The notes: generated by a model from the sequence alone, not told the origin. Positions 1 through 6,492 are shown, counted from the stretch's first letter. The stretch is 9,588 bases of DNA from an uncultured Collinsella sp. (GCA_958350755.1 CATWID010000063.1:1-9588); one strand, 5' to 3'. A program made the numbers and translations.

Positions 1-22
1 GCTCGGCTCGGCTCGGCTCGGC
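1..22. repeat. GCTCG pentanucleotide tandem repeat at window edge
   Basis: The window opens with four perfect copies of GCTCG followed by a partial GC. The array may continue to the left, outside the window, so its full length is unknown. Its 5-bp unit is not a multiple of three, so it would shift the frame if it lay in a coding sequence, but I see no convincing frame running through it. It may also mark a sequence-assembly edge. Confidence 0.7.
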
Positions 23-65
23 AGGAGCATAGCGCCGCCTTTTCAGCGCTTCAAGTCTTATTTCA

Positions 66-71
66 TACAAT
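66..71 (+). promoter_or_regulatory. Possible -10 box (TACAAT) of the surface-protein gene
   Basis: TACAAT lies in an AT-rich patch and matches the -10 consensus at five of six positions. The best -35 at normal spacing is poor (TTCAGC at 42-47, 18-bp spacer). If real, transcription would begin near 78 and leave a leader of about 200 nt before the start codon, which fits the helices seen there. Another -35-like TTGATA at 151-156 has no partner -10. Confidence 0.3.
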
Positions 72-81
72 TTTTAACGAA

Positions 82-264
82 CCGGTTGCCGGAGACAGGG
101 CGCAGTATGCCTTGGCTTCGGCTTTTTGCGTTTTCTGGAAGGATGGTGGTTTGATATTGAAGTCCTAGCCACGACCGGCAAATCAATCTTTTCCGGTTAA
201 GCCGGCTAAGCCTTCTATCTTCTCCGGCATGTCCGCTGTCGGAGGAAGCAAGTAGCGGATAGAA
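82..264 (+). promoter_or_regulatory. Structured 5' leader, possible unclassified cis-regulatory RNA
   Basis: This gene-free stretch can form a series of helices: CCGG 82-85 with 89-92; CGCA 101-104 with TGCG 127-130, enclosing GCC 109-111 with GGC 120-122; TAGCC 166-170 with GGCTA 204-208, enclosing ACCGG 174-178 with CCGGT 193-197; and TTCTATC 213-219 with GATAGAA 258-264, enclosing CTCCG 222-226 with CGGAG 240-244. The strand at 220-225 can pair either with 241-246 or with the ribosome binding site, because both carry the hexamer GGAGGA. TCCGCT 232-237 can also pair with AGCGGA 254-259 in a pseudoknot with 222-226/240-244. I compared it from memory with common riboswitch classes, including c-di-GMP and cobalamin, and found no match. 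The pairings are seen in the sequence; a regulatory role is inferred. Confidence 0.35.
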
Positions 265-270
265 TTATTT

Positions 271-276
271 GGGAGG
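271..276 (+). promoter_or_regulatory. Ribosome binding site fixing the start of the surface-protein gene
   Basis: GGGAGG lies 7 nt before the ATG at 284. The in-frame ATG at 278 is only 1 nt away and an upstream TTG at 269 overlaps the site, so neither can use it. This decides the start at 284, which also gives a classic signal peptide beginning MKKKLLG. Confidence 0.8.
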
Positions 277-283
277 AATGAAA

Positions 284-2005
284 ATGAAGAAGAAGCTTCT
301 AGGCATTCTGCTTGCGTTGTGTCTTGCGATGACACTTGTTCCGATGACAGCCTCTGCAGAAGAGAACGCGCAAAGCAGCAAAACATCAATCACAACAGTA
401 GATGAGCTTTTGCAATTTGCAAAAGCTGTGGACAATGGCGAATACGACGATAAGACAGATGCGGTTGTATCTCTTGATGCAGATTTGGATTTAACAGGTA
501 TTGCGTGGACACCAATTGGTAGCACATTTGATGCTGATGGAAATCTGTTGCATTACTTCAGCGGCAAGTTTTACGGAAACGGGCATACGATTTCCAATTT
601 AGATTTTTCCGAAAACTATGGGAAGACGGAGTATCCGTCTTTCGGATTGTTCAGTGAGGTTTACGGCGCTGAAATTTCCGGTTTGACAATTCAGGGCAAG
701 CTGGATGTATCCAATTCGGGGTATGTCTACTTTGGAACGGTAGCGGGTGTTGCAGCAGACAGCAAAATTTCTGACTGTGTTTCAGATGTGTCGTTCACGG
801 ATACAGACAAATATATTAACGGTACTGCGGCTATGTGCGGATATGCAATAAATAGCACGATTGAATACTGCCAAAACAAGGGGAATTATTCAATAACGAA
901 GGATGTCAGCTCTTTTCAGATGGGCGGTATCGTAGGTATTGCTGAAAACAGTACCGTTCAGTATTGTGCTAATACAGGCGATATGACCTCTTGGACACCC
1001 TGTACCGGCGGAGTTGTTGGGCAGTTGTATCAAGCCTCAAAGATTATCAATTGTTATTCCACAGGGAAAATGGCTCCTCTTGGCAACGGAACTACAGATT
1101 TCGGCGGCATTGCAGGGATAGTTGGTGCAGGTACAGAAATCAGACATTGCTATTTCGCTGGTGAAATGGATTTATCTCAATATACTGCCACTACGCCTTA
1201 TAAGCGTTTGGGTGGCATTGCAGGCAATGTTTCTTCTAATACACCTGTTTTTGAAAACAATTATTTCGTGGAAACTGAAAATGTCCCGGCTTGCTTTAAG
1301 TGCCCGAACGCTGGAACAGAAAAGACCCTTGACTCCATGAAAACGGAAGATTTCTTTAATGAAATCACTGCCGCTGGCGGTAATTATCGATTTAACCCAA
1401 ATGGCACGCCTATTCTGCCGGCACCGAAATATGCAGTTTCTTTTGTTGTAACACCCGCTGATCTGACAAATGTAATCATCAAAGTAAACGGTCAGGTAGT
1501 AACAAACGCCGCCAATTTGGAGGCAGGTACTTATCAAGTCGAAGTCAGCGCAGATAATTGCGAGGTTTTCAATTCCAGTATTACGATTACGGCTGATACA
1601 GCAACTCATACGCATACTATCGCAATGACTTATTTGCCTGCCGACTACACCAAAGTCGATGCAGCCATTGCCAAAGCAAATGCCCTGAACAAGAATGACT
1701 ACAAGGATTTCTCCGGTGTGGAAGCTGCCGTCAAGGCTGTTGTCCGTGACAAGAACATCACTGAACAGAGCGAAGTTGATGCAATGGCAAAGGCTATCGA
1801 AGATGCGATTGCTGCTCTTGAGAAAAAACCTGCTAGCACCAAAGAGAAAAAACCTGCCGACACCAAACCGGGAACAACCGATAAGCTTCCGCAGGCTGGC
1901 GATGCAAACAGCTTTGCTTTGTGGATCGCCCTGTTGTTCGTCAGCGGCGGTACAGCAATCGTTACAGCCGTTTACGGCAGAAACAAAAAGCGCAGCGTAA
2001 AGTAA
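284..2005 (+). CDS. Sortase-anchored surface protein with Glug-like repeats and FIVAR-like domain
   Basis: A 573-residue cell-surface protein, probably anchored covalently to peptidoglycan by a sortase; the binding partner is unknown. A signal peptide covers residues 1-25 (MKKK, hydrophobic core, cleavage after ASA). Residues about 120-330 hold repeated units of the form GG(I/V)(A/V)G followed by xNCYxxG (for example near 213, 242, 272 and 308), resembling Glug-motif beta-helical repeats. A beta-rich linker follows. Residues about 454-515 resemble a FIVAR domain (YTKVDAAIAKAN through AIAALE), a module of wall-associated adhesins. A Lys/Pro/Thr-rich spacer leads to LPQAGD at 535-540, a hydrophobic segment at about 544-562 and the basic tail RNKKRSVK. 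LPQAGD has Ala where canonical LPXTG has Thr. The gene is visibly AT-richer in codon choice than its neighbours and resembles Bacillota surface proteins, which suggests horizontal acquisition. Confidence is high for a surface protein and low for any ligand. Confidence 0.85.
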   Translation: MKKKLLGILLALCLAMTLVPMTASAEENAQSSKTSITTVDELLQFAKAVDNGEYDDKTDAVVSLDADLDLTGIAWTPIGSTFDADGNLLHYFSGKFYGNGHTISNLDFSENYGKTEYPSFGLFSEVYGAEISGLTIQGKLDVSNSGYVYFGTVAGVAADSKISDCVSDVSFTDTDKYINGTAAMCGYAINSTIEYCQNKGNYSITKDVSSFQMGGIVGIAENSTVQYCANTGDMTSWTPCTGGVVGQLYQASKIINCYSTGKMAPLGNGTTDFGGIAGIVGAGTEIRHCYFAGEMDLSQYTATTPYKRLGGIAGNVSSNTPVFENNYFVETENVPACFKCPNAGTEKTLDSMKTEDFFNEITAAGGNYRFNPNGTPILPAPKYAVSFVVTPADLTNVIIKVNGQVVTNAANLEAGTYQVEVSADNCEVFNSSITITADTATHTHTIAMTYLPADYTKVDAAIAKANALNKNDYKDFSGVEAAVKAVVRDKNITEQSEVDAMAKAIEDAIAALEKKPASTKEKKPADTKPGTTDKLPQAGDANSFALWIALLFVSGGTAIVTAVYGRNKKRSVK

Positions 2006-2085
2006 AACTAAGTATTTAGCCCAAGGGGCCTTCACCTTCTTTTATTCAGACAACCAGTCCTGCGTGTCGCGCCCCGAACCCGAGA

Positions 2086-2221
2086 GGGCCGCGTGCCCGC
2101 CCGCAATATATTTGATTGATCGCGAGTTCCGCACGCAAAGAAGGCCACTTAATGTGGCCTTCTTTTTGCGCAGGACTGCCCGAGCAGGCAATCAAATATA
2201 TTGCGGGCGGGCGCGCGGCCC
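2086..2221. repeat. 136-bp near-palindrome with 33-bp terminal inverted repeats
   Basis: The arm at 2086-2118 is the reverse complement of 2189-2221 at 32 of 33 positions; the one difference (T2094 against G) would be a G-U wobble in RNA. The outer part of each arm is very GC-rich (GGGCCGCG, then GCCCGCCCGC) and the inner part AT-rich (AATATATTTGATTG). The inner flanks at 2119-2136 and 2166-2188 also show degraded mirror symmetry, and the terminator hairpin forms the tip, so the whole element could fold as one long stem. No clear target-site duplication is visible at its ends. A second, 10-bp inverted match links CAGTCCTGCG at 2055-2064 to CGCAGGACTG at 2169-2178. It may be a small non-autonomous mobile element, a cruciform-forming terminator, or both. 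Confidence 0.8.
2134..2170. terminator. Bidirectional intrinsic terminator between convergent genes
   Basis: AAAGAAGGCCAC at 2137-2148 pairs perfectly over 12 bp with GTGGCCTTCTTT at 2154-2165 around a TTAAT loop. CGC at 2134-2136 can add to the base against GCG at 2168-2170 across two bulged Ts. T-tracts follow on both strands, so it can end transcription of the surface-protein gene (plus) and of the hydrolase gene (minus). Confidence 0.9.
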
Positions 2222-2229
2222 AACTTGCC

Positions 2230-3438
2230 TTACGACAGCACAACGCCGCCAAGCCAGCCCCAGCGCACGCCAGAGCCCGTGCCATAGAACGAAATAAACG
2301 AATCGAGCGACTTCGACGTAATGGGACCCTCGTTACTCATAACGATGCCGCCGCCGATATAGATGCCCACGTGGCCATACAGCAGGCCCGGCGCACCGGT
2401 GCCGCTATGCGAGGAGTCGGCCACGATCATGCCCACCTGCAGCGCCGAGCGGTCGGAGCTATAGCACCAGGCGTTAAACATATCGCACGCGTTGCCGCCA
2501 AAATAGCCAACGCCGGCGTTATGGAAGACATTGGTAACCCACGCCGCGCACCAGTTCTGGCCCGGCGAAGGCGTGGAGTAGCACGCGTTGACGACGGCTT
2601 GCTGTTTGCCCGAGCCGGCATTCTGCTGCGGAGTTCCGGGCGCATACGATCCACCGCCCGAGCTCGAACCACCCGAGTAGGAATTATTCTTGTTCGCGGC
2701 GGCCGCGGCAGCGGCGGCGGCCTTCCTGGCAGCCTCCTCGGCCTGGGCGGCAGCGAGAATCTCGGAATCGCGCTGAGCCATGAGCTCCTTGACGTCGTCG
2801 GAAAGACCGTTCAGCACGGTCTGGACCTCCTGCTGCTTGGCCTGCATGTCCTGCATCTGGGCAGTCTGCTGGTCCTTGAGCTTCTCTAAGTCGGCCTTCT
2901 GCGACTCAAGCTCGGTCTTTTGCTCATCGAGCTCTTCCTGGATGGTCTGAATGTCCTCGATGGCGTCGCGGTCGCTCTTGTTGATCTTCTCAACATAGTG
3001 CGCATTAGCGACGAGCTCCTCAAACGAACCCGAGGCGAGCAGCAGCGACAGGATGTTGGTGCCGCCCGACTTATAGCTGGCGGAAACGCGATCGGAAAGA
3101 TCGCCGCGCTTCTTTTTGAGCTCGGCCTTCTTTTCGTCAATCTGCGCCTGCGTGCTGTCAATCTGGCCCTGTACGCCCTCGATATCGTTGAGGGTCTGGG
3201 CGTTCTTGTTGGCCAGCGCCGCGTATTCATTTGCGATGCTGTCGAGCTGGGCCTGGACCTCGTCAAGCTGAGCCTGGGCCGCATTGAGCTTGTCGGTGGT
3301 TTCCTTGGTGGCCTCCGCAGCATGGGCGCGGGCGGGCAGACCAAAAAGAACGGCTGCAGAAGCTGCGCCGAACAGGGCCTTGAGGGCAGTACGACGCGAA
3401 AGCTCCTGGGAAAGGATGGAATCGCTGTTTGGTGACAT
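2230..3438 (-). CDS. Secreted coiled-coil peptidoglycan hydrolase (PcsB-like N-terminus, CHAP/NlpC-type catalytic domain)
   Basis: A 402-residue exported cysteine hydrolase that probably cuts peptidoglycan cross-links or stem peptides during division or wall turnover. Residues 1-40 form a signal peptide with twin arginines (SRRTALK at 14-20), a hydrophobic stretch and an AHA cleavage site near residue 40, compatible with Tat export. Residues about 42-245 are a long Gln/Glu/Lys-rich coiled coil like that of PcsB and CwlO-type hydrolases, followed by an alanine run and a Gly/Ser linker. The C-terminal domain carries the probable nucleophile C297 in NWCAAW, H356 in YGHVGIYIG and a polar residue near N369/E370, the Cys-His layout of CHAP and NlpC/P60 enzymes. 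NWCAAWV favours CHAP. In PcsB-like proteins the coiled coil keeps the enzyme inactive until it meets FtsEX; that link is only inferred here. The start at 3438 is supported by GGAG 5 nt upstream. It converges with the surface gene and diverges from galE. Confidence 0.88.
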   Translation of the reverse strand: MSPNSDSILSQELSRRTALKALFGAASAAVLFGLPARAHAAEATKETTDKLNAAQAQLDEVQAQLDSIANEYAALANKNAQTLNDIEGVQGQIDSTQAQIDEKKAELKKKRGDLSDRVSASYKSGGTNILSLLLASGSFEELVANAHYVEKINKSDRDAIEDIQTIQEELDEQKTELESQKADLEKLKDQQTAQMQDMQAKQQEVQTVLNGLSDDVKELMAQRDSEILAAAQAEEAARKAAAAAAAAANKNNSYSGGSSSGGGSYAPGTPQQNAGSGKQQAVVNACYSTPSPGQNWCAAWVTNVFHNAGVGYFGGNACDMFNAWCYSSDRSALQVGMIVADSSHSGTGAPGLLYGHVGIYIGGGIVMSNEGPITSKSLDSFISFYGTGSGVRWGWLGGVVLS

Positions 3439-3482
3439 ATCTACTCCGTTACATGTTTATTTATATGTCGCTCAACTCATAC

Positions 3483-3510
3483 ATATTAGCGTACATATGG
3501 CGCATCCCAA
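3483..3510 (-). promoter_or_regulatory. Possible promoter of the hydrolase gene
   Basis: On the minus strand TTGGGA (3505-3510) and TAATAT (3483-3488) are separated by 16 bp and lie about 45 bp before the start codon. Each matches its consensus hexamer at four of six positions. Two ATATGTA motifs lie 12 bp apart in the same stretch. The call is moderate at best. Confidence 0.3.
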
Positions 3511-3660
3511 CGATTTCCACGAACGGCAGCAAACCGTATGGTCGGCGGCTCGTATGCAAACGCCAAAGTCAAGGTTATGCCCACGCAGCATTTCTATGAG
3601 TACGTTAACATATTCCTCCGCTTTTCCTGCCGCGCACGTTCTTGGCACCTCTGCCTGCGC

Positions 3661-3666
3661 TATACT
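3661..3666 (+). promoter_or_regulatory. Possible -10 box (TATACT) of galE
   Basis: TATACT lies 38 bp before the galE start and matches the -10 consensus at five of six positions. The nearest -35-like hexamer, TTGGCA at 3642-3647, is only 13 bp upstream, too short for a standard promoter, so only the -10 is offered. Confidence 0.35.
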
Positions 3667-3703
3667 CCCCTCAAGAAGTGTTCCTGATTCGATAGGAGAC
3701 TAC

Positions 3704-4765
3704 ATGTCCAAAGCACTCGACCCCAAAGACACCTGCGTCCTCGTAACCGGTGGCGCCGGCTTTATCGGCTCGCACACCGTCGTTCAGCTGCTCGAGGGCG
3801 GCTACCAGGTCGTCATCGTCGACAACCTCTCCAACTCCAGCGCTGTCGCCGTAGACCGCGTCAAGACCATCGTGGGCGAAGAGGCTGCCAAAAACCTCAC
3901 CTTCTACGAGGCCAACGTACTCGACCGCGATGCGATGAACAAGATCTTCGATACCCATCAGATCGACCGCGTCATCCACTTTGCCGGCTTTAAGGCCGTC
4001 GGCGAGTCGGTGAGCAAGCCCGTCGAGTACTACCACAACAACATCGAGAACACCCTGGTGCTCATCGACGTCATGCGCAACCATGGCTGCAAGTCCATCA
4101 TCTTCTCGAGCTCCTCGACCGTCTACGGCGACCCGGACAACCCGCCCGTCACCGAGGAGGACCCCAAGAAGCCCGCAACCAACCCCTATGGCTGGACCAA
4201 GTGGATGATTGAGCAGATCCTTATGGACGTTCATACCGCCGACCCCGAGTGGGACGTTGTGCTGCTCCGCTACTTCAACCCCATCGGCGCCCATCCGTCG
4301 GGCCTGATCGGCGAGGACCCCAAGGGCATCCCCAACAACCTGGTGCCCTATGTCGCGCAGGTTGCCGTGGGCAAGCTCGAGGCCGTTCAGGTCTTTGGCA
4401 ATGACTACCCCACTCCCGACGGCACGGGTGTGCGCGACTATATCCACGTTTGTGACCTGGCCTCGGGCCACGTTGCCGCCCTCAACTGGATGAACGGCAA
4501 GACCGGCGTCGAGATCTTCAACCTGGGCACCGGCACCGGCACCTCGGTGCTCGAGGTCGTCGCTGCCTTCTCCAAGGCCTGCGGCAAGGAGCTGCCCTAT
4601 GTGATTCGCGAGCGCCGCGCCGGCGATATCGCCGCCAACTGGTGCGATGCCTCCAAGGCCGAGCGCATGATGGGCTGGAAGGCCCAGTACGACATCGCGG
4701 ATATGTGCCGCGATAGCTGGAACTGGCAAAGCCACAACCCCAACGGCTTCGCCGACGCCGAGTAG
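3704..4765 (+). CDS. galE: UDP-glucose 4-epimerase
   Basis: Interconverts UDP-glucose and UDP-galactose in the cytoplasm through an NAD-bound 4-keto intermediate (Leloir pathway; it also feeds galactose into wall polysaccharide precursors). The 353-residue protein is a complete extended short-chain dehydrogenase. A Rossmann nucleotide-binding loop TGGAGFIG places its glycines at 16, 19 and 22, and D40 in VDNLSNSS follows the second strand. The catalytic Ser is S137 in FSSSSTVYG, and Y162 and K166 form the YxxxK pair in NPYGWTK; the 25-residue gap from Ser to Tyr equals that of E. coli GalE. RYFNPIGAHPSG and GTGVRDYIHVCDLA are typical family blocks. The start at 3704 is chosen because AGGAG lies 5 nt upstream and translation from it begins MSKALDPKDTCVLVTGG; the frame stays open further upstream but without family similarity. 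It is divergent from the hydrolase gene and ends at its own terminator. Confidence 0.96.
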   Translation: MSKALDPKDTCVLVTGGAGFIGSHTVVQLLEGGYQVVIVDNLSNSSAVAVDRVKTIVGEEAAKNLTFYEANVLDRDAMNKIFDTHQIDRVIHFAGFKAVGESVSKPVEYYHNNIENTLVLIDVMRNHGCKSIIFSSSSTVYGDPDNPPVTEEDPKKPATNPYGWTKWMIEQILMDVHTADPEWDVVLLRYFNPIGAHPSGLIGEDPKGIPNNLVPYVAQVAVGKLEAVQVFGNDYPTPDGTGVRDYIHVCDLASGHVAALNWMNGKTGVEIFNLGTGTGTSVLEVVAAFSKACGKELPYVIRERRAGDIAANWCDASKAERMMGWKAQYDIADMCRDSWNWQSHNPNGFADAE

Positions 4766-4787
4766 CAAAAACCTACATACCGTTCTT

Positions 4788-4822
4788 GCCCCGATCCCAC
4801 GATGTGAGACCGGGGCTTTTTT
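4788..4822 (+). terminator. Intrinsic terminator of galE
   Basis: GCCCCG (4788-4793) pairs with CGGGGC (4811-4816). The stem continues inward with TC/GA and CAC/GTG separated by single mismatches, and six Ts follow. It lies 22 bp after the galE stop, so malQ is probably transcribed separately. Confidence 0.9.
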
Positions 4823-4877
4823 CATGGCGCGCAACCATTTACCGAAAATGGACCAACTTTTCCATCTTGCCCGCACA

Positions 4878-4887
4878 TGTTTAAACA
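4878..4887. promoter_or_regulatory. Candidate operator upstream of malQ (TGTTTAAACA)
   Basis: A perfect 10-bp palindrome lies within an interrupted inverted repeat CATGTT (4876-4881) and AACATG (4887-4892). It sits immediately upstream of the -10-like TACAAT at 4896-4901, where a repressor would block RNA polymerase. Sugar regulators of the LacI family bind palindromes of this general size, but most of those carry a central CG that is missing here. Confidence 0.35.
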
Positions 4888-4895
4888 ACATGCTC

Positions 4896-4901
4896 TACAA
4901 T
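4896..4901 (+). promoter_or_regulatory. Possible -10 box (TACAAT) of malQ
   Basis: TACAAT lies 85 bp before the malQ start codon, in the AT-rich part of an otherwise GC-rich gap. No good -35 is found at 16-18 bp; TTGCCC at 4867-4872 is too far. Transcription from here would give a leader of about 80 nt that includes the hairpin at 4924-4959. Confidence 0.3.
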
Positions 4902-4923
4902 AAGCATATCGAATTAGAAACTC

Positions 4924-4959
4924 GGGGACGGGCTGTCTGTCCATCTGCAGACCGGCCCC
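4924..4959 (+). promoter_or_regulatory. Hairpin in the malQ leader
   Basis: GGGG (4924-4927) pairs with CCCC (4956-4959) and GTCTG (4935-4939) with CAGAC (4948-4952), around an 8-nt loop. No T-tract follows, so it is not a terminator. It could stabilise the messenger or affect ribosome access; its role is unknown. Confidence 0.45.
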
Positions 4960-4973
4960 ACTGCAAGAAGGTT

Positions 4974-4978
4974 GGTGA
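4974..4978 (+). promoter_or_regulatory. Ribosome binding site supporting the malQ start at 4987
   Basis: GGTGA matches the 3' part of the extended Shine-Dalgarno sequence and lies 8 nt before ATG 4987. Alternative in-frame starts TTG 4972 and GTG 4975 would sit 0 and 3 nt from the only other candidate site (GAAGG at 4967-4971), which is too close. Confidence 0.55.
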
Positions 4979-4986
4979 GCGCATCC

Positions 4987-6492
4987 ATGGAGCGTGCAAG
5001 CGGTGTTCTCATGCCCATCTCGTCCCTGCCTGGACCGTACGGCATCGGTGGCTTCGGCTGGAACGCCTACGACTTTGTCGATTTCCTCGCCTCGTGCAAA
5101 CAACATTATTGGCAGATTCTGCCCCTTACGACGACGAGCTATGGCGACTCGCCCTATCAGTCGTTCTCGGCCCGCGCGGGCAACCCTAACTTCATTGACT
5201 TTGCCGAGCTTATCGAGGCAGGCTATCTGGAGCAGCACGATATCGACGGCGTGTACCTGGGCTCCGATCCCAACAACGTCGACTACGGCGCCATCTTTGC
5301 TGGCCGCCGCCAAATCCTCGACCGTGCCGCCGAGCGCTTCGCCGCGGATAAACCAGCCGATTTCGACGACTTTATCCAGGCAAACGAGGACTGGCTCATT
5401 CCCTACTGCGAGTTTATGACCGTCAAGGAGGAGTGCGGGCTCAAAGCCTTTTGGGAGTGGCCCGAGGAGCTCCGCCGCCGCGGCGAGGCATCCAACAAGG
5501 TCTGCGCCGCCCATCCCGAGTGCATGCTCTACCACCAGATGACGCAGTACTTCTTCGATCGCCAGTGGAGCCGCCTCAAGGCCTATGCCAACGAGCACGA
5601 CATCCTGATCATCGGCGACCTGCCCATCTATGTTTCGCGCGACTCCGTCGAGATGTGGGCCACGCCCGAGCTCTTTAAGATCGACGCCGCCGGCAATCCC
5701 GTCAGCGTCGCGGGAACGCCGCCCGATCAGTTCTCGGCCACCGGCCAGTACTGGGGCAACCCCATCTATGACTGGGACGCCATGGAAGCAGACGGCTTCT
5801 CCTGGTGGGAAGGCCGCATCCAAGCCGCCCTCGACATGTACGACATCATCCGTCTGGACCACTTCCGCGGTTTCGAGGCATTTTGGGAGGTGCCGTTCTC
5901 CTCTCCCGATTCGTCATATGGTTCGTGGACGCAGGGTCCCGGCCTCAAGCTCTTCAAGGTGCTTGAGGAAAAGCTCGGCACGCTTCCCATCATTGCCGAA
6001 GACCTGGGCTTTCTTACCCCCGGCGTCATCGACATGCGCGACACCACGGGCTTCCCTGGCATGAAGATCCTGCAGTTTGCCTTTGAGGGCACCAACTCGT
6101 ACTACCTGCCGCACAACTACATTGCCAACACCGTCGCCTACGTCGGAACACATGACAACGAAACGGCACGTGGTTGGTATGAGGGAACGGCCACCCCGCG
6201 TCAGCGCGAGCAGGCGGCCCTGTACGCCCACCAGCAGGCGGGCGAGCCCATGGCCGATGCGCTCAACCGCACCATCGCCGCCAGCGTGAGCGATACCTGC
6301 ATCTACACCATGCAGGACCTGCTCAATCTGGGCAACGAGGCGCGCATCAACACTCCCGCCACCCTGGGCGGAAACTGGACCTGGCGCATGCTTGATGGCG
6401 CCATCACCCGCGAGCTCGAGCACAAGCTCACCGGCTGGACCGAGACCTACTTCCGCATCCCGTCGGAAGCCGAAATCGAGCTTCCCCAATAG
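4987..6492 (+). CDS. malQ: 4-alpha-glucanotransferase (amylomaltase, GH77)
   Basis: Transfers alpha-1,4-glucan segments between maltodextrins, releasing glucose and making longer chains suitable for a phosphorylase; it acts in the cytoplasm. The 501-residue length equals the short bacterial amylomaltase type. The protein opens with the family block SGVLMPISSLPGPYGIG. The three GH77 catalytic carboxylates are visible: D291 in RLDHFRG (nucleophile), E338 in IAEDLG (acid/base) and D390 in THDNET (transition-state stabiliser), close to positions 293, 340 and 395 of the Thermus enzyme. No truncation or frameshift is seen. The start at 4987 is preferred for its ribosome binding site and because the family similarity begins there. 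glgP follows 129 bp downstream after a terminator, a usual partnership for maltodextrin or glycogen breakdown. Confidence 0.95.
   Translation: MERASGVLMPISSLPGPYGIGGFGWNAYDFVDFLASCKQHYWQILPLTTTSYGDSPYQSFSARAGNPNFIDFAELIEAGYLEQHDIDGVYLGSDPNNVDYGAIFAGRRQILDRAAERFAADKPADFDDFIQANEDWLIPYCEFMTVKEECGLKAFWEWPEELRRRGEASNKVCAAHPECMLYHQMTQYFFDRQWSRLKAYANEHDILIIGDLPIYVSRDSVEMWATPELFKIDAAGNPVSVAGTPPDQFSATGQYWGNPIYDWDAMEADGFSWWEGRIQAALDMYDIIRLDHFRGFEAFWEVPFSSPDSSYGSWTQGPGLKLFKVLEEKLGTLPIIAEDLGFLTPGVIDMRDTTGFPGMKILQFAFEGTNSYYLPHNYIANTVAYVGTHDNETARGWYEGTATPRQREQAALYAHQQAGEPMADALNRTIAASVSDTCIYTMQDLLNLGNEARINTPATLGGNWTWRMLDGAITRELEHKLTGWTETYFRIPSEAEIELPQ

Noticed and set aside
1172..2035. Minus-strand frame opposite the surface-protein gene
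   Set aside because: The product is Cys/Ile-rich without motifs, has no ribosome binding site, and overlaps a gene with a full signal-to-sortase architecture.
2086..2221. Integron attC site
   Set aside because: The length fits, but the conserved core triplets at the ends (GTT/AAC type) are missing and no integrase is present.
2116..2889. Plus-strand frame opposite the hydrolase gene
   Set aside because: It runs through the palindrome and terminator, has a biased Arg/Ala/Gly composition and no recognisable domain.
3643..3658. Sigma-54-like promoter (TGGCAC ... TGC) before galE
   Set aside because: The GG to GC spacing is 13 rather than 12, the -12 element lacks its TT, and sigma-54 is not expected in this group of bacteria.
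3284..3703. Upstream extension of the galE reading frame
   Set aside because: The frame is open only by chance: it overlaps the start of the hydrolase gene and has no family similarity, and AGGAG sits just before ATG 3704.
3671..4891. Long minus-strand frame opposite galE
   Set aside because: It has the same antisense-shadow composition; galE on the other strand has all catalytic residues.
4822..5862. Minus-strand frame opposite the start of malQ
   Set aside because: It is an antisense shadow without family motifs, running across a terminator and promoter region.
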